Positions 15,538 to 25,055 of a DNA stretch of 64,000 nucleotides are shown one piece after another (the stretch's first letter is position 1; the number at the start of each line of letters is the position of its first letter). The stretch spans positions 1-64,000 of the forward strand of contig JAJEHD010000021.1 of the NCBI GenBank assembly GCA_022819505.1. Direction: 5' to 3'. Made by a program: the position numbers and the translations under genes. The stretch comes from Acidimicrobiia bacterium. Its GTDB lineage: Bacteria > Actinomycetota > Acidimicrobiia > Acidimicrobiales > Aldehydirespiratoraceae. Below the pieces are notes generated by a model. The model made no database searches and had not been told where the DNA came from. It worked only from the letters and a program-made list of their open reading frames with translations.

Positions 15538-18009
15538 TCAGCAGCCGCCGTCCCTGAACGGGTTGCTGCCGGCCGGCGGGAACTGCTCCGGGTTGAGGGG
15601 ATAGGTGATCCAGTCCGTGCTGCACAGCCCGCCGAACTCGCCGGCCAGATTGGCCAGCGCCGGCAGCGACGGGCCCCGCAGCCAGGCCGCCCACAGCTCC
15701 GCGCCGTCGGTGATGTTGTCGGTGTACCAGTCCGGCACCTGGCCGGCCAGGCCCTGCAGCGCCACCTGCTCGGCCTCGGCGGTGGGCTCGCTCGGCACGG
15801 GCAGCGTCTCACAACCGGGCGAGTTGTAGTAGGTCAACCAGGCGTCCGGGACCATGACATGGCTCACCGTGTCGGCCAGGACCTCGGCACCGCTGGTGTC
15901 GCCTTCGCTCCAGCAGCCGGGGTAGGTGGTGGCGAAGTAGAGCTGCACCGCTCCCCACGCCCTGGACGGGGCCAGGCCATGGTGCAGGTCGTAGACGTGC
16001 AGGAGCTCGTGAACGAACACGTCGTCCGACATGGCGCTGACGCGCATCTCGATGGCCTCGCAACCGAACGCGCCCCGTGACGCGTAGCACTGGCGCCACA
16101 CGAGGCCGCCGAAACCGGATTGGACCACCAGGCTTCTGTCGCGGATGTAGTCCCAGGCCACCCGCGTCCACGGGTAGCCGGCCTCGTGCTCGTGCACGAC
16201 CGCGTCGCCCCACGTCTGCAGCAGGTCGGTGGGCGTGAGCGGCACCTGATCGGCCGGAATCGTGACGACAGGCTCCACGCGGGTTGGGACCAGCCGGTTC
16301 GTGTTCGTGCCGTCGCCCAGTTGCCCTGCTTCGTTGCTTCCCCAGCACGACGCCGATCCGTCGGCGTGCAGCGCGCAGGCGTGAGGGCTCTCGCCCGGAT
16401 CCCCGACGGCCAGGCTCACGGCCACCGCATCGGTGATTCCGGCCAGCCGCATCGCCCGGTCCCGGTCGTCGGTCGTGCCGTCGCCGATCTCGCCGGCGTC
16501 GTTTCGCCCCGCGCACGACACGCCGCCGTCGCGGTGCAGCGCGCAGACGTTGTCGTAGCCGGCCGACACCTCCACCACGTCGGTCATGTTCGGGATGCGG
16601 CGCCCGTTCTCCGGCGCCCACCCGTGCGGCCAGCAGTCGACGTGCCCGGAGACCGTCGCCGCGCAGACATAGCCCCAACCGATCGACACCGAAGTGAAGC
16701 CGTCGGGGCCGCTGATCCTTCTGAGGACGGTGGGGCTGTCATCCTTGGTGTACGGCCAGCCCCAGCACGAGATGTCACCGTCGCGATGGACCACGCAGTT
16801 GATGTTGTTTGAGGCTGCGATCGCCACCGCGTCCGACAGGCCGGGAACCCGCTGCGGCGAGTAGCTCGTCCGATCGGTGCCGTCGCCCAGTTGGCCGAAG
16901 ACGTTGCTGCCCCAGCACGAGACGCTGCCGTCGCGGTGGGCCGCACATGTGTGCGACGCTCCCGCGCTCACTGCCGTCGCGTCGGTGATTCCTGGAACCT
17001 TCACCGGCAGGTAGTGGCGGCTCGGGTCGCCCTGGCCGAGCTGGCCGCTGGCTGCCGCTCCCCAGCAGGAGATGGTTGCGTCGGTGTGCAGCACGCAGGC
17101 GTGCCCCTCGCCGTCAGGGTTGTCGCCCGTGCTGACGGCCGTCACGTCCTGTAGGCCCGCGAGGGCGAACCGGTGCAGCAGGCTGTTGGCGCCCCAGCAG
17201 GCGACGGTGCCGTCGAGGCTTACGGCGCAGGTGCGGTCCCGGCCGGCCGAGATCAGCGTGTCGTTGCCGCGGGGTCCTTCGGGGATCGTGAACCGGTCGC
17301 GTTCGGGTTCTTCGTCTTCGGCCTCCTCGGCGGCCTTGGCCTGGTGGGCCAGGCCCCGGACGATGAAGGTGGCCATCTGGGCTCGTGACACCGGCTGGTT
17401 GGGGCAGAAGCGGAGCGGGTCCTGCTTGCAGCCGGCGGTGATGCCCGACGCGAACAGCCGGTCGATGTTGGCCTCGTGGGTGGTGCCCGCGGTGTCTTCA
17501 AAGCCCGCCGGTGGGGCCTCGTCGAGATCGAAGGCCCGCACCAGGAACGACGCCATCTGGCCCCGGTTCACCGTGCCGTCGGGGCAGAACCGCAGCGGCT
17601 CGGTCCGGCAGCCGGCCGTCACCCCCAACTGGGCCAGGCGATCGACGTGGGGCATCCACCATTCGTTGTTGTCCACATCTGCGAACCTCGACTCGTCGAG
17701 CGGGGGAGGGTCGCCGCCGTCGAGGGCCCGCACCAGCCACACCGCCACCGCCCAGCGCTTGGCGGGATCGTTGGGGCAGAACTGCTCGTCGGCGCACTCG
17801 GTGCGCTCGAACAGGCCCATCCGTGTGAGCGTCTCGATGTCGGCGCGGTGGTAGGAGCTGCCGGTGTCGGTGAACCCGCTCTGCGCCGCCGCGGTGGTCG
17901 CCAACCCCATAGTCGCCGCCGTTACCGCCGCAGCGACCACCGCTCCTGCTAGTGCGCGGGTCGTGGTCCGGGTCCTGCTTCTCCGACGCTCCGTGTGCCA
18001 GGCAGCCAT
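15538..18009 (-). CDS. secreted SLH-RCC1 repeat protein with HExxH protease-like domain
   Basis: This 823-residue protein has a normal signal peptide (RRRSRTRTTTR, hydrophobic core, cut after TAAAQ near 43). Three Cys-containing SLH segments follow (about 44-240, with repeated AGCxxxPLRFCP). About seven RCC1-type beta-propeller repeats (about 250-560, each with SCWG and GQLGDGT) come next. The C-terminal domain contains HELLHVYDLHH at about 667-677, then EVLADTVSHVM. The motif fits HExxHxxxxxH zinc metalloproteases, with Asp where metzincins have Gly. It is probably wall-anchored and exported. GGGAGG precedes the ATG at good distance. The combination of anchor, propeller and metalloprotease-like domain is unusual; catalysis is an inference. 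Confidence 0.8.
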   Translation of the reverse strand: MAAWHTERRRSRTRTTTRALAGAVVAAAVTAATMGLATTAAAQSGFTDTGSSYHRADIETLTRMGLFERTECADEQFCPNDPAKRWAVAVWLVRALDGGDPPPLDESRFADVDNNEWWMPHVDRLAQLGVTAGCRTEPLRFCPDGTVNRGQMASFLVRAFDLDEAPPAGFEDTAGTTHEANIDRLFASGITAGCKQDPLRFCPNQPVSRAQMATFIVRGLAHQAKAAEEAEDEEPERDRFTIPEGPRGNDTLISAGRDRTCAVSLDGTVACWGANSLLHRFALAGLQDVTAVSTGDNPDGEGHACVLHTDATISCWGAAASGQLGQGDPSRHYLPVKVPGITDATAVSAGASHTCAAHRDGSVSCWGSNVFGQLGDGTDRTSYSPQRVPGLSDAVAIAASNNINCVVHRDGDISCWGWPYTKDDSPTVLRRISGPDGFTSVSIGWGYVCAATVSGHVDCWPHGWAPENGRRIPNMTDVVEVSAGYDNVCALHRDGGVSCAGRNDAGEIGDGTTDDRDRAMRLAGITDAVAVSLAVGDPGESPHACALHADGSASCWGSNEAGQLGDGTNTNRLVPTRVEPVVTIPADQVPLTPTDLLQTWGDAVVHEHEAGYPWTRVAWDYIRDRSLVVQSGFGGLVWRQCYASRGAFGCEAIEMRVSAMSDDVFVHELLHVYDLHHGLAPSRAWGAVQLYFATTYPGCWSEGDTSGAEVLADTVSHVMVPDAWLTYYNSPGCETLPVPSEPTAEAEQVALQGLAGQVPDWYTDNITDGAELWAAWLRGPSLPALANLAGEFGGLCSTDWITYPLNPEQFPPAGSNPFRDGGC

Positions 18010-18092
18010 GGGCCTCCCGGCGGGAGATTAGCTGGCTGCTGCGACCGCCGTTACTGCCGCGGCGACCACGGCCGTGGCCAGGCCGCGGCCCG

Positions 18093-18189
18093 TGACGCCG
18101 CGGCTCGTGTTGCCCTTCCCGGGGTCGGTCCCTGGTGGTGGGCCGGCGGCCCGGTCGCTGATGCCGCGGCTCGTGTTGCCCCTCCCGGG
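18093..18189 (+). repeat. 31-bp direct repeat pair between two genes
   Basis: 18093-18123 and 18159-18189 agree at nearly all positions (core GCCGCGGCTCGTGTTGCCC) and lie 35 bp apart, downstream of pyrE. The stretch has no coding signal. The CTCCCGGCGGGAG-like inverted repeats next to it (18013-18028, 18182-18194) may act as terminators. Confidence 0.55.
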
Positions 18190-18196
18190 CGGGAGA

Positions 18197-18793
18197 CTAG
18201 CTGGCGGTCTTGGCCGCGGTTGCTGCTGCCGGGGTGACCGGCTCGATGCCGAGCGACTCGTAGGTGGTCATCGGGTAGTAGCTGATGCCGCGCTGCTCGA
18301 ACTGGGGTCCGGCCAGGCCGGTGCGGTCCACCAGCGTGACCGCGGCCACCGTGGTGGCACCGGTCTCGTCGACGATGTCGAGCGCCTTGAAGATCGACCC
18401 GCCGGTGGTCACCACGTCGTCCACCAGCAGGACCTTGTCGCCGGGGCCGATCTGGGCGCCTTCCACCCATCGCCGGGTGCCCCGCTGCTTGGCCTCCTTG
18501 CGCACGAAGAACCACCGGCAGTCGCTGACCGCGGCGATGCCCACGGCCAGGGCGTCGGCGCCCATGGTGAGCCCGCCCACGGCGTCGAAGCGGTGGCCGC
18601 CGTCGGTTACGGTCTCGACGATGGCCTCGCAGGCGAGCCGCAGATGGCGCCACTCGGCCAGGGCCTCCTTGCCGTCGATGAAGTCCGACGACAGCGCCCC
18701 CGACGCCAGCCTGATCGGCGTGTCGAGGCGGCGGTAGCCGAGCTCCTTGATGATCCTGAGCAGTTCCTGGCGCAGCGGCGATTGCGGGTCCAT
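18197..18793 (-). CDS. pyrE: orotate phosphoribosyltransferase
   Basis: The 198-residue protein joins orotate to PRPP to give OMP, the fifth step of pyrimidine synthesis. The PRPP-binding loop VLLVDDVVTTGGSI (about 120-133) and the flexible catalytic loop around RKEAKQRGTRRWVEG (about 92-106) are present. Length is normal. TATCCT, 6 nt before the ATG on the coding strand (18800-18805), is a plausible -10 box, so the mRNA is probably leaderless. No other pyr genes are adjacent. Confidence 0.9.
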   Translation of the reverse strand: MDPQSPLRQELLRIIKELGYRRLDTPIRLASGALSSDFIDGKEALAEWRHLRLACEAIVETVTDGGHRFDAVGGLTMGADALAVGIAAVSDCRWFFVRKEAKQRGTRRWVEGAQIGPGDKVLLVDDVVTTGGSIFKALDIVDETGATTVAAVTLVDRTGLAGPQFEQRGISYYPMTTYESLGIEPVTPAAATAAKTAS

Positions 18794-18860
18794 GACCGCA
18801 GGATAACCATTGACCCGAGTGCGTATCCGCAGCCCCGGGGCCGGAGGTCGGGGCCGGACC

Positions 18861-19331
18861 TCAGGCGGCTCGGGCGGCGTCGTCGCCGTTGTCGCTCTCG
18901 TGCTCCGGCGGGGGCGAGATCCTCAGATGACCCTCGATTCGGGCGAGCCGCTCGCGCACGTCCGAGAGTCTCTCGCTGTTCTTCATGATCAGATCGTGGT
19001 TACGCATAATCAGGTCGTGGTTCCGCGTGACCAGCGTGCGCATCTCCTCCCGCGTCTTGTTGTTGATGCTCTCGATCAGTTCCCGGTTCTCAGTTCTGGC
19101 CTTCTCGATCAGGTCCCGGTTCTGCTTGATCAGTTCCCGGTTCTCCTTCCTGGCTCCGTCGACCAGTTCCCGGCTGTCATGGCGGGTCTTCTCGGAGGCT
19201 TCGACGATCAGCCGGCGTGTCTTGGTGCTGTCGACGTGCTGGTACCTCATCGATGCGACCACGAACAACAGCATCGGTCCCAGGACCGCGGCCAGTATGG
19301 GACCCAGATCCGAGAGCGTGACCGTCTCCAT
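18861..19331 (-). CDS. ERLARIEGHL-family membrane protein with long coiled coil
   Basis: The 156-residue protein starts METVTLSDLGPILAAV. It has an N-terminal membrane segment (about 8-27), a highly charged coiled coil with repeated RELIKQNRDLIEKAR-type units (about 38-130), the signature VRERLARIEGHL and an acidic tail. ATG 19331 is favoured because TACTGT lies 6 nt upstream on the coding strand (19338-19343). It is the family member with the most Asn/Arg-rich rod. Function unknown. Confidence 0.65.
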   Translation of the reverse strand: METVTLSDLGPILAAVLGPMLLFVVASMRYQHVDSTKTRRLIVEASEKTRHDSRELVDGARKENRELIKQNRDLIEKARTENRELIESINNKTREEMRTLVTRNHDLIMRNHDLIMKNSERLSDVRERLARIEGHLRISPPPEHESDNGDDAARAA

Positions 19332-19472
19332 TCCCACACAGTAGCCGCATCATGAACATGATGCAACATCATGCATTGTGATGCTTTGACCTCGGGTTTT
19401 GTTCCGATGTCACAGGGAGGTATTAGTGTGTTTGGCACAGTTCCATGATGTATCACTCACCTAGGACACCCC

Positions 19473-19508
19473 CAAGGACAGCCAGGGACAGCCAAGGACA
19501 GCCAGGAC
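19473..19508 (+). repeat. short tandem repeat before the DUF222 gene
   Basis: About three and a half units of an 11-bp AAGGACAGCCA-type motif end 7 bp before the ATG at 19516. The repeat occupies the position expected for the ribosome site, so copy number could affect translation. Confidence 0.5.
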
Positions 19509-19515
19509 GATCACC

Positions 19516-21942
19516 ATGTGGGAAGACTTCAACACCGCCGTGCAGGCCATCGATGTAGCCGCGCTGGATCGGGCTGGCCTCGGTGATCTTGCCGGGGAGA
19601 TTGGCCGCACCCGTGCCGTTCTCGACGGCCTGGAGGCCCGGATCACGGTCGGGCTCCGGCGGCTGGGCGCCAGTGAGGCGAGCGCCGCCGAGACGCTCCG
19701 CCGGCGCACCGGCTGCTCGACCCGGGAGGCCAAGCACCGGACCCGGCGGGCTGAGGCTCTCCGGAGGATGCCCAACGTCGCCGACGCGCTGTCGTCGGGA
19801 CGCCTGACCGGGGAGCACGCCTCCGCTCTGGCCCGGGCGGCTGCCGAGACGTCGCCGGAGGCGGTCGACCGCGATGCGGGACTGCTGGTGGAGGCGTCGT
19901 CGATGCCCGCCGACGCGGCCTCCAGCAAGGCCAGGGACTGGGTGCGGCACCGCCAGACCAATGACGACCTGGAGCGCCTCCACCAGTGGCAGCGCCGCAA
20001 CCGGTCGCTGCTGTTCACGGCCGGCGAGGGCGGGATGATCGCCGGTATCGCCAAGTTCGACCGCGTGTCGGGGGCCCAGTTCCAGAATCTCGTGGAGGCC
20101 TTGGCTGACCGGCTCTACCGGGCCGACGGCGGCCGTGACAACCCCCACGCCCGCACCCGAGCCCAGTGCCGTCACGACGCCCTGCTCACACTGGTAGGCA
20201 TCGAACCCGCGATCCCGTCCCCCGGACTCCCCAGTGCCACCAGCTCCGGCCCGCGCTCTGATTCGGACGACTCCAACGCCAACGGCTCAGCCCCCGACGG
20301 CCACCACCCCGTCCTAGAAGCTGCAACTCCTGGCAAGCCGAGTCCAAGGCTCGCCACGCCCCGCCCAGAGCCCTTGCCCGACCGAGCCGCCCACTCGATC
20401 CCCGACCCCAGCCATGCCGCAGCCAGCGGCACAATTCCCACCCCCAGCCCCGGCCCGGGTTCCGGCCGTGACGTGGGTGGCAGCCCCAGCTCGGGTACCA
20501 GTCCCGGCCCAGGCTCCAGTCCCAGTTCCGGCACCAGTCCCGGCTCGGGCCCCAGTTCCAGTTCCGGCACCAGTCCCGGCTCGGGCCTTGACGTGGGTGG
20601 CAGCCCCAGTCCCGACTCGGGTGCTGGTTCCGGCCGCGGCACCAGCCCCGGCCCCGCTCCCGGCTCGGGCCTTGACGTGGCCGGCCGCGCCGGCCCCGCT
20701 CCCGGCTCTGGTCCCAGTTCCGGCTCCGGCCCCGGCCCCAGCCCCGGCTCGGGTGCTGGTGCCGGCCCCACCCCCAGCCCCGGCCCCGACTCCGGCCCCA
20801 GTCCCGGCCCTCGCCCCAGTCCCGGCTCCGGCTCTGGCCTTGACGTGGGTGGCAGCCCCAGCCCCAGCCCCGGCCCCGGCTCCGGTTCGGGTGCTGGTTC
20901 CGGCCCCACCCCCAGCCCCGGCCCCGACTCCGGCCCCAGTCCCGGCCCTCGCCCCAGTCCCGGCTCCGGCTCCGGCTCCGGATCCGGCCTCGGCGTGGGT
21001 GTCGGCACGGTTCCGGGCTCCGGCTCCGGCTCCGGATCCGGCCTCGGCGTGGGTGTCGGCACGGTTCCGGGCTCCGGCTCCGGCCTCGGCGTGGGTGTCG
21101 GCGCGGTTCCGGGCTCCGGATCCGGCCTCGGCGTGGGTGTCGGCGCGGTTCCGGGCTCCGGATCCGGCCTCGGCGTGGGTGCTGGTTCCGGTTCCGGCCT
21201 CAGTTCCGGTTCGGGTGCTGGTTCCGGCTCCGGCCCCAGTCCCGGCTCCGGTTCGGGTGCTGATTCCGCCGGTTCAGGCGGTGTCTCTGAGGTTGTTCGC
21301 AACGGTAGGGCCAGTTCCAATGGCTCGGGTGCTGGTTCCGCCGGTTCGGGCGCTAGCGAGGGCCGGGGTGCGGTCCCGGGCATAGTTCCTGGTCGGGGTC
21401 TCGACACGTCGGGTCCCTACCCCGGCGCAGGTCCGGGATGTGCCTGCGGGCGCGGGTTCGGCCCCAAGGCGCAACTGTGCGTCGTGATGGACGTGCCCTA
21501 TCTGGCCACCAACGGCGAGCGCGGCCGGTGCGAGATCCCGGGCGTCGGGGCCATCGCTCGCAGCGAGCTGCAGCGCTTGGGCTGCGACCCCGATATCTAC
21601 GGCCTCCTGTTCGACCAGCAGGGCCTGCCCCTCTACCACGGCCGCAAGACCAGGCGGGTCTCGCCCCAGCAGTGGCGGGTGTTGGTCGCCCGTGACAAGG
21701 GATGCGTGATCTGTGGCGCACACCCCAACTGGTGCCAGGCTCACCACGTCAGATATTGGAGGCTCGGCGGACCCACCGACATCGACAACCTCGCGCTGCT
21801 ATGCCACGCCCACCACCGCTGGGTTCACGACAACGAGATCATCCTGCGCCATGGCTCCAACGGCTGGTACGCCCCAACAGGCCTGCCCCCACCCGGCAAC
21901 GTGACCGGTCGATCCGCCCGCTCCCTTACCTCCGCCCGGTGA
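19516..21942 (+). CDS. DUF222-HNH endonuclease (13E12 repeat family) with giant low-complexity linker
   Basis: The N-terminal DUF222 domain spans about residues 1-235 and the C-terminal HNH nuclease domain about 635-790. Zinc and metal motifs are CVICGAHP (730-737), CQAHHVRYW and [12 protein letters not shown]. Between them lie roughly 300 residues made almost only of Gly, Ser, Pro, Ala and Val (about 308-615). Family members are abundant in actinobacteria, are usually near 400-500 residues, and have a short linker. Their role is uncertain, often linked to mobile DNA. Here the domains are intact, so the insert is the oddity. The linker DNA is a minisatellite (20430-21290) with open frames in several phases, which are by-products of composition. 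Confidence 0.85.
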   Translation: MWEDFNTAVQAIDVAALDRAGLGDLAGEIGRTRAVLDGLEARITVGLRRLGASEASAAETLRRRTGCSTREAKHRTRRAEALRRMPNVADALSSGRLTGEHASALARAAAETSPEAVDRDAGLLVEASSMPADAASSKARDWVRHRQTNDDLERLHQWQRRNRSLLFTAGEGGMIAGIAKFDRVSGAQFQNLVEALADRLYRADGGRDNPHARTRAQCRHDALLTLVGIEPAIPSPGLPSATSSGPRSDSDDSNANGSAPDGHHPVLEAATPGKPSPRLATPRPEPLPDRAAHSIPDPSHAAASGTIPTPSPGPGSGRDVGGSPSSGTSPGPGSSPSSGTSPGSGPSSSSGTSPGSGLDVGGSPSPDSGAGSGRGTSPGPAPGSGLDVAGRAGPAPGSGPSSGSGPGPSPGSGAGAGPTPSPGPDSGPSPGPRPSPGSGSGLDVGGSPSPSPGPGSGSGAGSGPTPSPGPDSGPSPGPRPSPGSGSGSGSGLGVGVGTVPGSGSGSGSGLGVGVGTVPGSGSGLGVGVGAVPGSGSGLGVGVGAVPGSGSGLGVGAGSGSGLSSGSGAGSGSGPSPGSGSGADSAGSGGVSEVVRNGRASSNGSGAGSAGSGASEGRGAVPGIVPGRGLDTSGPYPGAGPGCACGRGFGPKAQLCVVMDVPYLATNGERGRCEIPGVGAIARSELQRLGCDPDIYGLLFDQQGLPLYHGRKTRRVSPQQWRVLVARDKGCVICGAHPNWCQAHHVRYWRLGGPTDIDNLALLCHAHHRWVHDNEIILRHGSNGWYAPTGLPPPGNVTGRSARSLTSAR
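20430..21290 (+). repeat. coding minisatellite in the DUF222-HNH linker
   Basis: Nested repeats encode PGSGS/SPGPGS units, a longer block beginning [10 protein letters not shown] that recurs at about 20587, 20838 and in partial form elsewhere, and at least four copies of a 42-bp unit encoding [14 protein letters not shown] (about 20980-21180). Sharp unit identity in the last array points to recent slippage or unequal exchange. Confidence 0.8.
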
Positions 21943-22269
21943 CATGAGCAGTCGATCCCTCCTTCGGGTCCGGCGAGCGGGTCGAGCCGTTGACATACTC
22001 GGCTCGCTGGGTTTCGGCTCGGTGGTCAAGTTGTCGGGCTCCTCCGGGCGCGGCTCGCTGGGTTCGGCTCGGTGGGTTCGGCTCGGTGGTCAAGTCGGGT
22101 TCCTCCGGGTGCGGCTCGTTGGGTTCGGCTCGGTGGTCGAGTTGTCGGGCTCCTCCGGGTGTTGGGTTCGGCCCGGTGGTCAAGCTGTTCGGCCTGGAGG
22201 TCGGGCTACCGGGCACGCTCGGGGCTCCGGTGCGACATCCTGGGAGCGGTAGGATCGCGGCGGTTGCTG
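21943..22269. other. minisatellite spacer between DUF222-HNH and methyltransferase genes
   Basis: From about 22005 to 22195 a degenerate 40-60-bp unit repeats about four times (core GGTTCGGCTCGGTGGTCAAG, then TCGGGCTCCTCCGGG). It resembles no gene. TAGGAT at 22250-22255 near its end may be the -10 box of the next gene. Confidence 0.6.
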
Positions 22270-23358
22270 ATGTCCCAGGCGTTCGTTGACCTCGCACCGC
22301 TCGTGCCCGCCGGGACGCGCACGGTGATCGTGCACGGGGTGGCTGCCGGCACCCGGCAACGGCTGGCGGGCCTCCTGCCCGAGGCGACCGTCCTCGACCT
22401 CGCCGATCTTGCCGACCTTGCCGGGACTTCCGGCCCGGCCGGGACCGAACCGGTTCGCGGGGCCGGACCGATGGCAAATGCTGGCTTGGCGGCCGGGGCT
22501 GGTCCGGTTGTCGGGGCTGACTTGGCGGTGATGGAGGTCGCCTCCCATGTCGGCCAGGCCCGGATCGCAGCCGAGCTGCTCGAGATGGCCTACCACCTGC
22601 GTGAGGGGGCCGTGCTGCTGGTGGTGACCGCCCGCAGGCTGGGGTCGGCTCGCCAGCTCAACACGTTGGAGGACATGTTCGGTGCCGCCGAGGTGGCCCA
22701 ACGCAGCGGCTCGGCTGTGGTCCTGCGGGCCGTGCGAGGTCCGGAGGTGCGGGCCACTGCCGACGCCACTTCGGCCGCCCCGACCATCGAGGCCGTCCTG
22801 CTCGGGCACGACCTGCGCTTCACCACCGGCGCCGGGCTGTTCTCCAAGAACCGCATCGACGACGGCACGCGGCTCCTGATCGAGGCCCTGCCGGTCGACC
22901 ACGACTGGCGCGACGTCCTCGACCTCGGATGCGGCTACGGCCCCATCGGGATCGCGGTGTCCTCACGGTGGCCGCAGGTCCGGGTGGCCATGGCCGACAT
23001 CGACCCGCTGGCGGTGAGCGCGGCCCGCAACAACGCCGAACTCAACCACCTCAGCGAGCGGTGCCAGGCCCACCTCAGCGACGGGACATCGGCGCTGGTC
23101 GATCGGCGCTTCGACGCCGTGGTCAGCCATCTCCCCACCCACGTCCGGAAGTCGACCCTGGCCCGGCTGATCGACGAGTCCGCCAACGTCCTGCGACCCG
23201 GTGGCGAGCTGATCACGGTGACGGCCTCCGCAGTAGACCTCCGCGACCGGATCGCCTCGACGTTCGGCACCGTCGAGGTCCTAGCCGAGAGCCAAGCCGG
23301 CACAACACCCCCATACCGGGTAGTCCACGCCGTCAAGACAGAGCAGCCGTCGCGTTAA
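22270..23358 (+). CDS. RsmC/RlmG-like class I methyltransferase with altered catalytic motif
   Basis: The 362-residue protein has a degenerate N-terminal domain (about 1-170) and a Rossmann methyltransferase domain with motif I VLDLGCGYGPIG (216-227), an acidic ADIDP after strand 2 and LRPGGEL. This layout matches 16S/23S rRNA guanine-N2 methyltransferases of the RsmC/RlmG type. Those use an NPPF motif at the catalytic loop, but here the position reads HLPT (287-290), so activity or substrate may have changed. ATG 22270 is given. An in-frame TTG at 22264 would sit 8 nt after TAGGAT and fit a leaderless start. Confidence 0.7.
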   Translation: MSQAFVDLAPLVPAGTRTVIVHGVAAGTRQRLAGLLPEATVLDLADLADLAGTSGPAGTEPVRGAGPMANAGLAAGAGPVVGADLAVMEVASHVGQARIAAELLEMAYHLREGAVLLVVTARRLGSARQLNTLEDMFGAAEVAQRSGSAVVLRAVRGPEVRATADATSAAPTIEAVLLGHDLRFTTGAGLFSKNRIDDGTRLLIEALPVDHDWRDVLDLGCGYGPIGIAVSSRWPQVRVAMADIDPLAVSAARNNAELNHLSERCQAHLSDGTSALVDRRFDAVVSHLPTHVRKSTLARLIDESANVLRPGGELITVTASAVDLRDRIASTFGTVEVLAESQAGTTPPYRVVHAVKTEQPSR

Positions 23359-23377
23359 CCTCGCAGCGGATCGGCCC

Positions 23378-23692
23378 ATGGGAATCACGCTCCACTACAA
23401 CGCCGCCTGTCTGCGGTGCGCTCGCCAGGCCCGACTAACGCAGCGACTCGATTGGCTCCGGCGCGTCCAGATCTCGACTCAAGAGTCGCCCATCGGGACC
23501 GTTCCGCCTGGCCAGATCGTCGTCACCGATCACGACTCACAAAGGAACTACACCGGGATCTACGCGGTTCGATCCGTGAGCATCAGAGTGCCCGCGTACT
23601 TCCTTTGGGGCCTGATGCTGTACATCCCGCCGATCAGGAAGCTTGCGGGTCGGAACAAGCCAGGCTGCAATGGCGACGCCTGTGAGACTTGA
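23378..23692 (+). CDS. DCC-family (DUF393-like) thiol-disulfide protein
   Basis: The 104-residue product starts MGITLHYNAACLRCARQARL. The CLRC pair corresponds to the CxxC of DUF393 proteins, and the order that follows (a TQESP segment, then GIYAVRSVSIRVPAYFLWGLMLYIPPI) fits the family. The usual DCC start is AAC here. A redox role is inferred. It starts 20 bp after the methyltransferase stop on the same strand. Confidence 0.6.
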   Translation: MGITLHYNAACLRCARQARLTQRLDWLRRVQISTQESPIGTVPPGQIVVTDHDSQRNYTGIYAVRSVSIRVPAYFLWGLMLYIPPIRKLAGRNKPGCNGDACET

Positions 23693-23730
23693 ACAGTTCA
23701 CGCTGCTCGCCGTCGCGGCGCTGCACCTAG

Positions 23731-24615
23731 CTAGCCGCGACGGGCTGCGGTCCTGCTCAACGACGTGACCGCCACCCCGGCGATCACCAGGCAGATCCCG
23801 ACGATCAGCGCCACCGTGGCTGGCTCCGACAGCACAGTCATGGCCAGCGTGGACGCCACCGCCGGCTCCAGCATCCCCACCACCACCGCCACGCTCAGGC
23901 TGAGGCGCTTGAGGCCCGCCGCCCACAGCGAGTGGGCCAGCGTGATCGTCACCAGCCCCAGGTACAGCACCGTCGAGGCCGACCCGACCGAGTCGAAGGC
24001 GTCGCTCCACGAACCCAGCGCGGTGGGCAGCATCACCACCGACCCCGCGGTCATGACGGTGGCCACGGTGGTCACCAGCGGCCGGTCCCTCGACAGTTGC
24101 TGCATGGCGAACCCCTGGCACGGGATCCCGCAGCCCGCCACCGCCGCCAACACCACGCCGCTCCACACCACCTCAGCGGCCCCGCCCGACAGCAGAGCCA
24201 CCCCGGCCAGCGCCACAGCCACACCGATCAGCCAGCGCCCGTCGGGGCGTGAACGGTAGGCCAGCCAGTCGACCACCCCGGCCATCAGAGGGCCGACGCC
24301 GATACCCACGAGAGTCCCGACCGCCACCCCGGTGCGGGCCATCGCCTCGAAGAACAGCAGCTGGCTGACGGCCACCCCGAACGCCCCCAGCGCCACCCAG
24401 CGAACCGGCAGCCGGTAGCGCCACGGCGCCTGGCCACGCAGCGTCGACACCGCCAGCAGCCCGACCGCCCCGATCACGCCCCGCCACGCCCCGGTGGCGA
24501 ACCCGCTCAAAGGGTCAGCGCCCAACTCGGCCGCGGTCCCGATGGTGCCGATCAGCGACACCGCCACCGCGACCGACGCCACCCCCCACGCCGTCGACTC
24601 CCGACCCCCAGCCAT
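23731..24615 (-). CDS. EamA/DMT-family transporter
   Basis: This 294-residue integral membrane protein has about ten hydrophobic segments in two homologous halves (EamA repeats, about 10-140 and 150-285). The second half contains GMLEPAVASTLAMTVLSEP, the conserved signature before the last helices. Such proteins export or import small metabolites; the substrate is not predictable. It reads towards the DCC-like gene and is followed on the same strand only by a short gap. Confidence 0.8.
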   Translation of the reverse strand: MAGGRESTAWGVASVAVAVSLIGTIGTAAELGADPLSGFATGAWRGVIGAVGLLAVSTLRGQAPWRYRLPVRWVALGAFGVAVSQLLFFEAMARTGVAVGTLVGIGVGPLMAGVVDWLAYRSRPDGRWLIGVAVALAGVALLSGGAAEVVWSGVVLAAVAGCGIPCQGFAMQQLSRDRPLVTTVATVMTAGSVVMLPTALGSWSDAFDSVGSASTVLYLGLVTITLAHSLWAAGLKRLSLSVAVVVGMLEPAVASTLAMTVLSEPATVALIVGICLVIAGVAVTSLSRTAARRG

Positions 24616-24646
24616 CTAGTTGAGGATCGCTCTCGCTCGGGATCGT

Positions 24647-24916
24647 CTAGTCGGCGTCGTCGCCGTCCTGTAGATCCGGGGGCGGAGACGCCAGCCCCAA
24701 GTGTCCCTCGATTCGGGCCAGCCGCTCCCGGACGCTGCTCATGTCCTTGCTCAACCCACCGAGTTGCCGGCCGAACTGGTCGGCCAGCCTCTCGATCTGG
24801 CGTGTGGTCTCAGCCCGAATCGCGTTGCTCTCACGACGCTGACTCCAGATCGACCCCACAATCAATACGACCAGCGTCACGAACATCCCCAGGGTCATCG
24901 TGTCGGTCGCCTCCAC
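24647..24916 (-). CDS. short ERLARIEGHL-family membrane protein
   Basis: The 89-residue protein has an N-terminal membrane segment (about 6-25), a brief amphipathic helix (RAETTRQIERLADQFGRQL), the signature VRERLARIEGHLGL and a Pro/Asp tail. The start is a GTG at 24916 with TAAGCT about 6 nt upstream on the coding strand. It lies 31 bp upstream of the EamA gene on the same strand and may be cotranscribed with it. Confidence 0.65.
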   Translation of the reverse strand: MEATDTMTLGMFVTLVVLIVGSIWSQRRESNAIRAETTRQIERLADQFGRQLGGLSKDMSSVRERLARIEGHLGLASPPPDLQDGDDAD

Positions 24917-25055
24917 GGCTGCAGCTTAACCTGTCGCCCGAATGTGGCGCAACCCTAAAAGCTATGAAAATCACTAAAGATTCCCTTACAGCTAGACGCT
25001 AGGCACCTCGTCCGCGCCGGCCGACCCGATGGTGGCTGCTACGTTGACGCCGCAT

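Noticed and set aside
20172..21407. Long Pro/Glu-rich open frame on the minus strand, and a Pro/Ala/Val frame on the plus strand
   Set aside because: Both are alternative readings of the GSP minisatellite in the DUF222-HNH gene. Simple repeats without stops give open frames in several phases.
22005..22195. Repeats as a CRISPR array
   Set aside because: Units are degenerate and contiguous with no constant-length unique spacers and no cas genes nearby.
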